Positions 22,745 to 34,316 of a DNA stretch of 64,000 bases are shown in pieces. Both the position numbers and the translations under genes were made by a program. Position 1 is the stretch's first letter; the number at the start of each line of letters is the position of its first letter. The stretch is from NCBI GenBank assembly GCA_013368315.1, contig JAACJM010000212.1, positions 62,001 through 126,000 of the forward strand, in the 5' to 3' direction. This DNA comes from Tetrapyrgos nigripes (lineage: Eukaryota; Basidiomycota; Agaricomycetes; Agaricales; Campanellaceae). The notes beneath the pieces are model-generated. The model was not told the DNA's origin. It made no database searches and saw nothing but the letters and a program-made list of their open reading frames with translations.

Positions 22745-23681
22745 ATGCCTTTCCCACCACACGCATTCTCCCCCTTCCTGAACTACTATGACCCATCAGA
22801 CTCGTTCGTAGACATCTGGAGAGGCACCGGCCTTACAGGAGATGCCTACTTTGCCTCCAGAAACGACTCTATACCTCTCATTGTTGCTGCCCAATCCGGC
22901 AACCTGCCATTGGTGCAGCAACTCATTTCCCAAGGCCCTCCGGTAGACCAGAAGGGCCTGGAGGGCGAAACGGCGTTACACATGGCTTCCGCTCTAGGCC
23001 ATCTCTCAATTGTCAGAGCGCTCATCTCAGCCGGGGCATTAGTTGATGCTTTGGACGTGGAGGGATCGACGCCTCTGATACATGCCATACGCTTTTGCCC
23101 TCCCGACGTCGCTGGAGAGATCGCAACCACTCTTCTTTCTGCAGGTGCGAACCCAGTAGCAATGGTCACCGTCGATATCTCACGGCACCCGCCACTTTGG
23201 TTCGCTATCAGAGCACACAAACTCGCTTTGGTCCGACTGCTAGAACCACTCACGCCGCAGGAGTTGGATGTTTACCCACCAGGCTCTGTAACTAGTCGGA
23301 ATTATGTCATTGATGCAGCAATCATGGATGCAGACTCTTCTGGCGATACGTCCATTCTTGAATTCTTAATTCGAGAACGCTCGCTCCCTTTACGAGCAAC
23401 GGATCCGACCAAAGCGTCACAGGACCAAACTCTTTCGGTCCTTCTTGATCATCTGCTCAGGAACAAGGACTCAGGACTCGGAGGAAGCAGGTATCATGGC
23501 CGTGGATATACTTTCTAGCTTGAATGCGAAACGACGGCCAGTAGCTCTACGTCACTTGCTGACCCAGAGCCATCTGGATCTCAATCGAGGCAGTCTCCGA
23601 AGTTTCATTCTCTCCAGCGGTTCCCCAGAGCTGGTCGTAGCAGCGCGGGAATTGGGTTTAGTGACAGACAGTTCGCAGTAG
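22745..23681 (+). CDS. Ankyrin-repeat protein, one apparent frameshift
   Basis: Start chosen at 22745 (MPFPPHAFSPFLNYYD); an upstream non-ATG frame is open but has no reason to be used. Ankyrin units are visible: SIPLIVAAQSGNLPLVQQLI, GETALHMASALGHLSIVRAL, GSTPLIHAIRF and HPPLWFAIRAHKLALVRLL. These mediate protein binding; the partner is unknown. The main frame ends at 23518. The true C-terminus (SEEAGIMAVDILSSLN ... ELGLVTDSSQ, to 23681) is in another frame. The decayed copy at 26955 reads gactcagactcgg where this one has gactcaggactcgg, so the gg at 23474-23475 is one base too long. The protein is therefore probably about 310 residues. Confidence 0.7.
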
Positions 23682-23786
23682 GCCCGCGGCAGTACGCATT
23701 ATTAGTATAGCATCCGGCACTTTAAGAACGCGCCACTCTTGTTATAAGACCACTGTAGACCAATACCCAAAATGTATCCAAGTATT

Positions 23787-25965
23787 CTAAGTCAAAGTTG
23801 CCCAAGGATTCTTGACCGTAGTTGTCGTCTGCTCACAGGTTCCACCCATTTCACATGCCTCCTCATCAACATACGAAACCTTCAAACAATTATACAAACA
23901 TCCATACGACACCAAGCAGGCTCCATATTCAATAGGCAGACACTGAATTTGCTGCGAGCAGCAGTAAGCTCCCAAAGGTGAAGAAACACCCGTAGTCTGC
24001 TCGTTACAAACTCCACAAGGGTTACCATCTGTAGATGAGTAGTCTCCGGGAGGGAATGTAAAATTGCCCATATCCAGGACCGTCTGTCCAGGTGGTGAGA
24101 CCCAGTCAAAGTTTTGGTCACAGTTGGATTTGCAACCGTTTTCAGATTCTGTTCAAAAGAGAAGCAGAAGCAGAAGCATCAGCTTTTACTGGTAAAATTC
24201 ACTCAGATAATGAATACGCACGACAGAGCCACGAATCAGCCACTTCACAGGTGTTCATCTTGCTACAACACTGGCTGCTCGTGCAGTTTGAGCAGTTGGG
24301 AGGAGGTAACGTGGGTCTTGCCGGTTCACCCAGTGTAAGGGTAGTCGTAGGTGTAGCAGCTGCACCTGGCTTCGAAACGCCAGGGTCTCCAACGCAATTG
24401 TCTTGACAACCGTTTTCGCGAGAACAGAGGCTCGAGAAGAGATCGGCGGCAACAGAAAACTTTGTGCAACACTGTTGCTTTTTGTTGTAACTGCCGCAAC
24501 GGGGGACTATAAAGCGGGATATCAACTACAGGCCATGGATTTTGAACAAGAAAGTGAAGTTAGTTACCTGCAGTGGGGTTTGTACCAGAGGGAGCATCGG
24601 GGAGCGTGGCATTTCCTTGAGCAGAACAAACCACGCTACCAGGTAGAAGAGCGTTACAGTTGATACCCTGATTAATGCTCAACCATTCGTCCAAGCTCAT
24701 GCTAACGTTCTGCGCCAGATCAAAGCAATTGTCATTGATGGACACTTTAACCTAGGTATATACTCATCAATCTCCTACACTCTTAAAGGAAAACGATCGT
24801 CGCTCACCAGTTTTGGACAGACATTGAGAATAGGACTGTACGAACACACGGTATCCCCAGGAATGAGAGAGTTACAGTTCAGGCCAGGATTGATCTGAGC
24901 GAGCTGCATGTTCGTCAACGAGACCTTGGCCGCGATATTGGTGCAAGTATCTCCCGAAACAACTGTATACTTCCTAACACAATCGCCAGATGGACCTGTC
25001 GTGGGTATTCCTGGTGCAACGCATAGTACTTCGCCCGGGAAAATGTTGGTGCATCCCGAATTGACATTTGGATTAAGAGCGAGCAGTGTATTCAGGTCGA
25101 TGTCATGAGATTGAGCAATATTGGAGCAACCGCCTTCCGTGCCGTCTACTGTGTACACGGATGAACAGTTGACGAGAGGAGAGCCGACGCAGATAGCTTG
25201 ACCAGAGATCAAGTTGGCGCAGATGTTCGGAGGATTGATGAGTTGGAGGTCGAAAGTGGATATGGAATTCCGCTGAGCAATTGCCTCGCAGGAGTCTCCA
25301 GGTTGGATCGTTGTGAGCTTGGTACAAGCTGTGGAAGTGGGCCCAGCTAAAAAAAGTGTCTCAGCGCTATGTTTTGAATGAGTAGTGGTGATTCACGCAC
25401 GAGCACTTGTCGTCGTCGTCGTCGTCACTGTCGTTGTCGTGCTACCTTGCGATGTAGTAGTGATGGATGTAGTTGTGGAGCTACTCCCAGGAGTGGTTTT
25501 ACTTATACAGACCGAGAGTCCGACGGTTATAGGGCAAGTGTTAGGATCAAGTTGTGGATTGTCGGCGAGGAACTGGGAGAGGGAGATGCCGTGATTATTA
25601 GCGATATCGAAGCAACTTTGAGCAGATGGTCAGTGTAAGGCATTGAGGACGACGTGACTATAGTACTACTCACTCATCTCCGGACTGTACGACGTAAATG
25701 GGCTGGCAATCGTAAGTCGTGTCGGCTAGACACAGAGTTTGACCAATTTGCAGCGTCGAACAGGGATTGTTATTCAAATGACTGATCTAAAAGAACATGA
25801 ATGAAAGTGAACGACGTGCTGCAAAGTAGACTCTACCTGGAAGCTTGAGACACCCTGAGCAGCAGCAATCGCATCACAACTGTCTCCACTCTTCACGACG
25901 TAAGTCTTTGTGCACGATGCTGCGACATATGCCACGTAGAACAGAGCTAGGAGAAGGCGTCTCAT
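23787..25965 (-). CDS. Secreted six-LysM chitin-binding protein, right copy
   Basis: Same exon plan and domain order as the left copy, from MRRLLLALFYVAYVAAS at 25965 to VKNPWATLT at 23787. Differences are few: MRCLL becomes MRRLL, VDSTEGG becomes VDGTEGG, SHGIDL becomes SHDIDL, SGCSNIF becomes SGCTNIF, SSPSGAYCC becomes SSPLGAYCC. The threonine tract is shorter (five against nine). All exons stay open, so both copies could make protein. It is about 2 kb from the chitinase gene, on the same strand. A LysM protein next to a chitin-binding chitinase is a known arrangement in other fungi, where the LysM protein is thought to guard the producer's wall; that role is inferred here. Confidence 0.88.
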
Positions 25966-26182
25966 TACGAAGCGAGGGAGTAGAGAGCTCTCGGTTTACG
26001 ACTTGACTTTCAAGACTCCTTCATGTTCAATGACTGTAACACGGATTTAACCACCGAGGGGAATCAAAAGGTAAGAATCTTGGTAGGCCCCCTGGCACCC
26101 TTGATAGAGAAATCTAGAAGTGAGAAGCGAGGGGTAGTAGAGCTCCAGGTAGAGCGGAGGATGGGCGTAATGCAAAGCGGAT

Positions 26183-26196
26183 CGGCATTAATGCCG
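26183..26196. promoter_or_regulatory. CGG-N8-CCG palindrome upstream of the right LysM gene
   Basis: Same cggcattaatgccg as at 4324, here 217 bases before the ATG of the right copy. It is retained although nearby promoter bases have changed. Confidence 0.45.
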
Positions 26197-26563
26197 GATT
26201 CTTAGTACGAAGCTTTCTTCGACCAGTAGAGAGAGAGCTGTAGAGAGTCGGTGGGTACTCGGTACTGTGGCCTTGAGGAATACTATTAGATAGCTCCGAG
26301 AAGCAAGGGACGAGAAGTCCCGAACCCCATGACTGACAGATGTTCTCGCAAAACGGGTGTAATTAGCAAGGGGTAGCGAGATTTCCGTCAAATCAACTTG
26401 AACCTGATGAACTACAACGTTCGCTACGTCGATATGGCTCCCTGCAAGCATCCTCCACCTGCATCTCTACCTGGAGAGTCATGCTTTCAAGTATGTACTA
26501 GCCGGGTCAAGGACATGGAGCAATCATATTCCAACGTCGGCTGCGGGTCAAAGCTGGAATATA

Positions 26564-26767
26564 CAAGGCTTTGCATAATTTTCTTCAGGTCGCATCCACA
26601 CGCACTTATTTATTTGTATTTGTTATCCAGTTCAAATCTCACGTGGAATGACGACAGCTGACATGTTGGATCTGGCTCGGAGTCTTCTCGCAATGGCTAC
26701 CTTTTATGGGCATAAATGCAAATACAAATAAACAAGTGCTTGTGGAAGAAAATTATGCAAAGCCCTG
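26564..26767. mobile_element. 204-base Tc1/mariner-like MITE
   Basis: Ends are inverted repeats: caaggctttgcataattttc on the left and, read in reverse, cagggctttgcataattttc on the right. Further in, cacttatttatttgtatttg pairs with a near match. The element is flanked by TA on both sides (26562-26563 and 26768-26769), the target duplication of Tc1/mariner. No coding capacity. Confidence 0.8.
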
Positions 26768-26954
26768 TAACAGGTCGTAGTGGAAGTCAAACTCTTTATG
26801 ACGGCGCCATTTCAAATTCCCTTTTAGGCCACATGTTTGCACCTGCTTGGCTACAACTTACAGTTCTGGACTTGCCCCTAACTGCGATGCCTTATGGACT
26901 GTTCTATAGAACGTTCTGTCACCCTGGTTCCTTGAAATTTGGTTTGGTTTTTCA

Positions 26955-27645
26955 AATTTCAGCTCGCATCAGTTGATGCTTTGGATGGGGAAGGACTGGG
27001 AAGGATCGACGCCTCTGATATATGCCATACGCTTTTGCCCTCCCGATGGGCCGATGCTGCTGGAGAGATCGTACTAACCACTCTTCTTTCTGCGAACCCA
27101 GTAGTAATGGTCACCGTCGATATCTCACGGCATCCGCCACTTTGGTTCGCTATCCAAGCACACAGTGACACAACCTCGCTTTGGTCCGACAACTAGAACC
27201 ACTCACGCCGTTTGGAGTTGGATGTTTGCCCACCGGGCTCGGAATCATGTCATCGATGCAGCAATCACGGATGCAGACTCTTCTGGCGATACGTCCATTG
27301 AATTCTTAATTCATTCAAGCACTCTCGCTCCCTTTACGAGCAACGGGTCCGACCAAAGCGTCCGAGACTAAACCCTTTCAATCCTTCTTGACCATGTGCT
27401 CAGGAACAAGTCGGACTCAGACTCGGAGGAAGCAGGTATCATGCTGTATCATGCATATGGTCGTGACTTTCTAGCTTGAAGCGCGAAATGTACAACGCCC
27501 AGCAGCTCTACGTCACTTGGTGACCCGGTACCATCTGGATCTCGATCGAGACGACCTCCGAAATTTCATTCTCTCCAGCGGTTCACCAGAGCTTATCGTT
27601 GCAGGGCGGGAATCGGGTTTAGTGACAGAGCGCAGTTCGCAGTAG
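26955..27645 (+). pseudogene. Decayed second copy of the ankyrin gene
   Basis: Matches the 3' two thirds of the gene at 22745, from SVDALDGEG through MVTVDISRHPPLWFAI to the tail before gtaggccagcagtagtacgc. Many small insertions and deletions break the frame, and the first repeats are missing. The orientation is the same as the intact copy, so the two enclose the inverted LysM block and the MITE. It is useful as an outgroup to locate the indel in the first copy. Confidence 0.85.
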
Positions 27646-27649
27646 GCCA

Positions 27650-27996
27650 GCAGTAGTACGCATTATGAGCCGTAGAATGTTTGGGGAATGCGTTACAGTG
27701 AAAGTCTGGTACATAAGTACTACGCATTACAGTTTTCTAGTCTTCGACGGCTCCAAGACCTACTTAGAGTAAATCTTGAACTTGTCGAGTAACTAGAAGA
27801 AATTGAAAGAATTTTTGTGGCTTTCATTTTTTCTACCGGCTGGGTAGCACCATCTTAAGCCAGAACACCAAGTGCGGTAGATATGATGCTTTGGAATGGG
27901 TTGTAATAGATTACCACGGAATAAGCAAAGGAATGCACTATGTATACGGCGACCCACTCGCTACTACTACTACTTAGTTTCAACCCCTACGAAAAT
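27650..27996. other. Intergenic, nothing recognised
   Basis: About 350 bases between the ankyrin remnant and the chitinase stop codon; it should contain the chitinase 3' end. Confidence 0.6.
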
Positions 27997-30349
27997 CTAC
28001 TGCCCTTCTACACATTTCTGCGCCGCTAAGCTAACAGGACGTACAGGATTACACGCTGAGTTATCCACCACTCCCCAAGTAAGATCCTCGTTACACATCC
28101 TCGTCTGAGTTTCTTGCGGGAAAGCCGAATCCGAAGAACAGAGTATCTCAGCTTCTGAATTGGCTGAGGTTGCTGGCCAGTCTCCGTCTTTAGGACAGGA
28201 TTGGTAGTATTCGAGGAGTTTTTTGGTTAGAGAGAAATCTGCGGTGTCTAGATCAACTGCCCATAACTGAAAAATAGATAGATAGATATTAGAAAGAGGA
28301 TGTAGAGACGAACAAAGTGAACTGGTTTACCATGCCTCCTCGAATTCCTTTGTTGTTGATAATGTCTACCTTGGCCTGGAAGGAATTCTCATCGTCGTAA
28401 CTAACCGGGGAGGGAGAGTTATTGATGACCAACAATCTTCCGAAAAGCAAAGGATACGTACCCAACCCACTGATCATCAAAGACCAAGAAATACCCATCC
28501 TGAGAAGCAAAGTTTAACGCCGTTGAGAGCATGTTTTGGGAGTCTAGAGCATCGATGATCTCCTTGATTTCAAAATAGGCTAGGAAACCACTCTGTCAAC
28601 AGAGAAGCTCAGATTAGACGAGAGTATATCCTATGTTATGATGAGCAGCACGAACCTCAGCGGTACACCTTCCTGATATCCCTGCTGTCCCAGTGCAACC
28701 GGGAGAGGTGCATGAAGGATCGTCAATTGTCCAGATGCGACCGTATAAGGGTATTCCGGCATTAATTTTGCTACCAGGGACTCCAGCATTGAGGTACAAG
28801 TCGATGGCCGAGGTGAAAGACCAGCCTGTGAACGATTTGAGTGAGATGGTTCTTCGCCACACAAGAGAACAAAAGAAAAGAGAAAGCTACACACCTTTCT
28901 GAAGGGTATCTGCAATAGGTGCCTGTGAGTCCATACGAGGATCCCAGTTTCCGTAGAAGTCGTATCTATCCGAAGGTAAGCGTCAACGACATTTTTTTCA
29001 AAGAAAGAGCTGGCACCAACGTCATAAGGATTATACCAGTCAATCTGGTCACTGACAGCCTTAGCCTATATACTTGATTTGAGTATTTATGAGCGTTACA
29101 GGGAAATACCAACCCACCCACCTGAATGAGGTTAAATTTATCTGGATCGGCTGGCGCAGCGACGGTAATGAGAAGCTCGTTCTTTCCGGAGGAAGCAGCC
29201 TCTGCACGAGCAGCATCCCTCATTTCTTTAACCCTGTAATAAGTTGACAGTTAGGCGAGCTGAGCAATATACATGGCTTCGTCACTCACAGAGATGTAAA
29301 ATTCTCTGTATCGGCGGACGTTCCGCCTCGGGTAGGGTCACCCACGTATTCCCAATCCTTTGATACAGAGTCAGAGAAAGACTCGGATTAGAACGTCAAA
29401 CGCAGCAAAAAAGCTGCCCAAGACACTCACAATATCGATTCCATCAAAACCCAAATCACGAGCCCACTTGATACAGCTCTGTATAAATGTTGAGCGGGAA
29501 CCTGAGGTCGAAGCCATTTGAGAGAAGAATGTTGAGTAGTCGATGTTTCCGGTAAACTTGGAAGGACCATCATTCATAGTCCAGCCGCCGACACTGAAAC
29601 TTGTAGTAATGCTGGGGTTGAGGCCTTTAACCCATTTGTTGAAATGCATGGAAAGGTCCAAGTCGTCGTATTCGTGAGGGACGATTGAGTTGTTGTTGGT
29701 CATGAAGACAAAGGCATAGTTGAGATGGGTGTAAAGGAATGGGTTGATCTTGCAATTCTCATAGGTAAGTATTTGTGAGGAATACGGAGACAATGTCATA
29801 ACGAACGTTTTCGGGAAGGAAAGACTGGTTCTTGTCGCATGAAGGAACGGATGGGTCAAGGCCCCGGTATTGGCTAGGTGGCCATTTAGTATTTAGTACA
29901 CTGATATCGCAGAAAGTACCGGAGAACGTACGCCCAGTTAGAAAAGTATCCGACGAGTTGTCTTTGATCGGAAGAATGTCAGAGACATCTCGTTAAGAAG
30001 GGCATCAGAAATGACTGACTTTGTTGCAAAGGTATTGTCGGGAGGTTTGAATAACTTCGACGTGTCTATACTCTGGGGCTTGGGTCCTTGCGGTGGAGGA
30101 GCTTTGATGATCATCAGCGACGTGCAAAGACACGAAAAACACAAGAGCTGACTTACGAGGTCCATCATTAATGCACTGGGCCTGACAGCGTTGGCTAGTT
30201 AGGCAGTACTCTGCCGTTGTCCCACAAAATCCAGCATTAGAGCAGCATTGACCGGTGAGACAGAGCGCTCCATTGTTTTGAGAATCACAGTTCTGACCGT
30301 AAGCAGTCTGGGCGATGAGAGCAATGGCTACAACGAGGAGCTGATACAT
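27997..30349 (-). CDS. Secreted chitinase, CBM18 plus GH18, one apparent frameshift
   Basis: An extracellular endochitinase-like enzyme hydrolysing chitin. Start ATG at 30349; signal peptide MYQLLVVAIALIAQTAYG. The CBM18 chitin-binding module has ALCLTGQCCSNAGFCGTTA. After a proline linker the GH18 barrel begins QLVGYFSNWAQYR, with HLNYAFVFM, TSFSVGGW and the catalytic FDGIDIDWEY formed across an intron. The barrel continues with INAGIPLYGRIWTIDD and ends with NKGIRGGMLWAVDLD. A cysteine-containing tail closes at ...CVEGQ. I followed ten exon junctions; all fit except one. At 29028-29029 (gg on the plus strand) one base too many turns the expected NLMTYDFYG into a broken frame, and removing it also restores the phase of the next intron. 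Likely a consensus error. Confidence 0.88.
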
Positions 30350-30623
30350 GGGGGGCGTAGATTCTTGTCCTCATACTTGAAGTCCTCATATTTCTGAATC
30401 CGTGAAGCAACTCCAGTGAAAACGGAAGGGTGTTCCGGGGTCCTCAGGAACTGACGGAGCTGAATGAGCGAAGTTGCACCCCGAAAAGACGGATATATCC
30501 TCTCGAAAGCGACTATATAGACCATCGGGATTTCTGATGAGGGTGCCTATAGTTCATTTGTCAGTAGTATGGATATGCCGCAAGGATTGAATGCATATGG
30601 TCTGTGTGGAAGCATATGGCTGC

Positions 30624-30662
30624 ATATCCGCTTCGAGCGGATATTTTGGTATTTTCGGCGTG
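30624..30662. mobile_element. Partial relative of the fold-back element
   Basis: The bases cgagcggatattttggtatt and tttcggcgtg match the right arm of the element at 11807-11932 with one mismatch. The left arm is reduced to atatccgc, leaving a small hairpin. It lies in the divergent promoter region between the chitinase and the EF-hand gene. Confidence 0.65.
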
Positions 30663-30820
30663 TTGGAGAAAGTTTGTTCCTTACCACGTTCAACTTCATC
30701 GCCGCACAAGCCCAATTTCTCCACAATATTCTCAACCAATAACTATCCAAGCTGGTAGCATCAAAATGTCGTTCTTAGAGCGAGCTCAACCACCCCTTCT
30801 GTCTCTCAATTCGGACTCGT

Positions 30821-33800
30821 ATGGCACCCAAACCTGCGCGAGTCTTCCTTACTCTTTTTCTTCTCTCCTTTTACCGCTGCTCCTCTGATGCTCTCAAAAT
30901 CTCTCGAAGTCCTTCGTATTCACCAACAAGTGGGCAATTGTCTCTTCATGACGCGTTCCAGATCATAGACAGCGACAATGACGAGTTCATAACCGTCTCT
31001 GAGCTGTACGAGGTGGCTGGGTTCCACTGGAGTGACATCGAAGCAGCTAATCGCGCACGGATCACCTTCAACCTTGCTCATCCAATTGACTTTGTATCTG
31101 CATATGACACCGACGGTGGGTCTAGTCATATTCTCAAGTCGTGCAAACTTTGACATTACAAAGGTGATGGCCAACTGTCAAAGGAGGAATTCGCTGTACC
31201 TATGCAAGAAGTTCAACTGCGGACGTCTTCCGAATGCAGACATCTCTCTGAGCGACTGGATACTTGTAAAACATCACAGACATTGAAATGTTCAGGTAGA
31301 GAGACCTTCTGTCATCTACAATGACCGGCAAGCTGACATACATTCCCTCACCAGCATATCTTAATGCAGCGGAGTACATGTGTCGCCTGGACCACCGCAA
31401 CATAATCGAACAATGCATTCTCAACTCACCATGTGCATCAATCTGTGACTGCGTTGCCCAAGCCGAGAAGGCTGCCCATGGAAAGGCTACTCTGGTTCTG
31501 CAGTATCCTGACGGTAGCCAGGAGTTTTCCTCGGACTCTCTTCTCGTGGCAAACTCGACAGAGGTAGGACACCCCCAGAAGCGATTTTTCTTCCTCTTCC
31601 TCGGCTTGGTCATAGCCACAATACTCAACATCGCCGTCACCTCTGCTTTGATCAGTATCTCGGAGATCCAGCAGCAGACGGGTGTGGAGGTCGGATTTAT
31701 GAACTTTAATGTGAGCGATAGAAATGAGTCCTATGTCCCGTTGGTCTAATATGGCTTTCGTGCAGGTATGGGACAGTGGCTCTGGAGACCCTCCTCCTTC
31801 ATGCAGTGTTTATGTCTTCTGGAGTGTAAGAATGTCCTTTGCTGTCTTTCTCACCGATCGGAGCTAACGAGAGCTGCAGACAAGCTGTGGTGCCATCCTA
31901 AGTAGCAAAGCTCGTGGGTGTTCTGACGGTGGCACACGACTGTATCAGAATTCTTGCAAAGACCATTTCAGGTTTGTACATGTATCTGACTATTCAGAAA
32001 CTTATAATAAAGGAAACGGACATTTCTAGATACGGTAGTCGAGGATGCGGCTTCCTCGATCTAGGCTGCAGAAGTTTATGTTATGCCATCAATGACAATG
32101 GATGCCCAGTGAGTGTCTTCCTTTCTTTGTTCTCATCTCTATGTTTGTTTGTTGCTGACTTCTTCTGCACTTCTTTCAGTGCTCGATCTTTGATAGATGG
32201 ACGGAGCAGGTATGAGCAACCACTCTTTGTTTATGGACATACCGAAATTTATGTCATTCTAACGACTAGGATAACATTGATTACCCGGGTAACGACATCG
32301 AGACATTACATGTCGCACATCTCAGCGACTGCCGAACCGCCTGCGCATCCAGTCCTCAATGTCTCGCTTTCGTTGTACCTCCATCAGACGGCACCGAGAA
32401 TCAAATCGTGCGCTTCTTTCTGCAATATTGATCTGTTATGCCGCTGACCAACTACTTGATCATATAACAGAACTGCTTCCTCAAAGGCGAATTAGGTAGC
32501 TTTAAGAAGAGCACAGGGTCCGTCAGTTTCCTGAAAATTCTCGCCAACGAGAAAACGTGTCCAAACAGTCTTGTCGGTCCTGATGGCGACATTGGTATAT
32601 TTGATCGGCGGAGGGAGATGTCGCTCCCAAAGAATGCATTGATACCTCGCATAAGCGATGATGACATGTGAGCTCTTGAACTTTTCAACTGGTCCCCATG
32701 TATCTCGCTAAACTCAATTCTCCAGAAACGGCAAAGCATTCCCTTTTGATCGCACGGACGCAACGGTGAGTAGCAGTACTGTGGCAATTTTACTGCTGGT
32801 ATTGAATAATAGAGTAGTTCCTTATCATCGCTCGTTTCCTTCAAGCTCTGTATCAAGCCGGGAGCCTCTGGATCAACCGTGAACAAGTCCAAAGAACTTC
32901 TTTACAGGGTAAGTCCACACATCAACCTGACATCTCTGAGGCCAGAACTGACAACGACCTCCACAGCGACTCTGACACCGATTGGTAACAACCAACTCAC
33001 CCCCTTAGCCGGCGAACCCGTCGCAAGCGCCGACAACCCTCGTTGGCGAGTGAGCGATGGCTGGCGCGTAATTAACGTTTACCGAAACCTCCTGAACAAT
33101 GGTGGGAACAGCAACACCCCCGTCGCAAGCTTTGTCAACGGCCAGCCCACGTCAGACAACGACGACCTCAACCGAGCTGTCATGCCCACCGCACTCCGCA
33201 CCCTCTTCATCGCAAACGAGCAAACCATCATCAACGGCCAGCTTCCCTGGGCTGGAGCGGATGGCGGCTCAACGGCTGGATACCCTGGTGTTCAGGCTGT
33301 CCATGGTGGGGGAAGCAATCTGGGGTATTATCAAGGTGGCTCGATTGGTCCTATGCCTTTGGAAGCTGCGTTTATCATGGCGACGCAGTTGGCGGGGATA
33401 AACTTCCGAACGATGGCACAGAGAATTGCACAGGAAATGCAAGACTCGGGTCGGCCGAGGTTCAGGGCTCTACATTGGTTGAATGCGATAGTGCCGAGAG
33501 GCCCGGGCGATCCGGGTATACCGACGTGTTTGAGGGAGTATCGGGAGGGACGGGAGTTTACTGAGAATGGGAGGATTTTAGGGTTCATGAGCAGGGATGG
33601 GGATGCGACTGGTGGACCGAGGGAAGGGTTTTATGTTATTGTGAGTTCCAGTCGGTTTCCTTGAGTTTCTTGAAGTAGTGCAACTAGTAGTTTGATAACT
33701 GACTTTTCCTTGTAGATTGACGTGGATGGCCAGAACAATGTCGAGGCCAATCCTGACCGGAACGTGTTGGTGTTTGCGGTGCACAGTGAGTTCTTACCGT

Positions 33801-34316
33801 CATCTCCTCATTCCTTCCATCATTCATTCACCTTCACCAAAACCAGCCATCGACCCCCATTCCCGGATCAATGTCCCCAACCAAAACACCCTCCGAAACC
33901 TGCAATATACGACATTCGACCCCAACGCCTCCCCCGACGCCAGACCCGATGGCCCGAGCCGCCAAGCACAGCAGAGATTTTTCGCTCATGCGCATGCGGG
34001 GTTGTTGACGTGGGCTCAGATTAGGGATTTCATGAATCAAGGTGGGTTGGCTGTTTCACTTGTTAGCGGAACTACCAAACTGATACGTCTGTTTACGTGT
34101 AGATCCTTCAAGTTCGACGCGTGTAGGCTTTCCGGGATATGTGCAGATTGGGTCGTTCCATATGTACGGTGTTTCTTTCTCTTACTATGCAAGATTCGAT
34201 TTGACTTGACGACCCGTTTTTTTGTTTGCAGATATATCAACTCGGAGAATGAGAGTAACATCCATCCAAGGCAGGACTATCTGAATAACGATAATAGGAG
34301 ACACGACGAGCTGTAG
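30821..34316 (+). CDS. EF-hand / transmembrane / PAN-domain protein ending in HDEL
   Basis: Sixteen exons from 30821 to 34316, every junction gt-ag and in phase, total 859 residues. The intron 31296-31369 is needed to join the first part to the rest. Hydrophobic start MAPKPARVFLTLFLLSFYRC. Two EF-hand loops follow, DSDNDEFITVSE (residues 50-61) and DTDGDGQLSKEE (95-106), so calcium binding is likely. A single membrane span (FFFLFLGLVIATILNIAV) lies near residues 215-235. Then come a cysteine-rich stretch and a PAN/apple-like module from about residue 344 (NIDYPGNDIETLH ... CRTACASSPQCLAFV). The last 450 residues are not recognised. The protein ends RRHDEL, the fungal ER-retrieval signal. A cleaved signal plus one span would put HDEL in the cytosol, so topology is unclear. 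Divergent from the chitinase gene. Confidence 0.75.

Larger units (their letters stand above)
23765..26330 (-). repeat. Right arm of the 2.6 kb inverted duplication
   Basis: Reverse-oriented counterpart of 4155-6745. It lies between the ankyrin gene and its decayed copy. The flank beyond the LysM promoter keeps the CGG palindrome but has several small indels. Confidence 0.9.

Noticed and set aside
31321..31749. Separate gene starting at the ATG that overlaps a stop codon
   Set aside because: A good intron (31296-31369) joins both parts in phase, and the whole 16-exon model closes at a multiple of three.
32879..33664. Long single frame with GTG start
   Set aside because: Its first part reads through an intron; the spliced frame (acceptors at 32817 and 32966) fits the phases of all neighbours.
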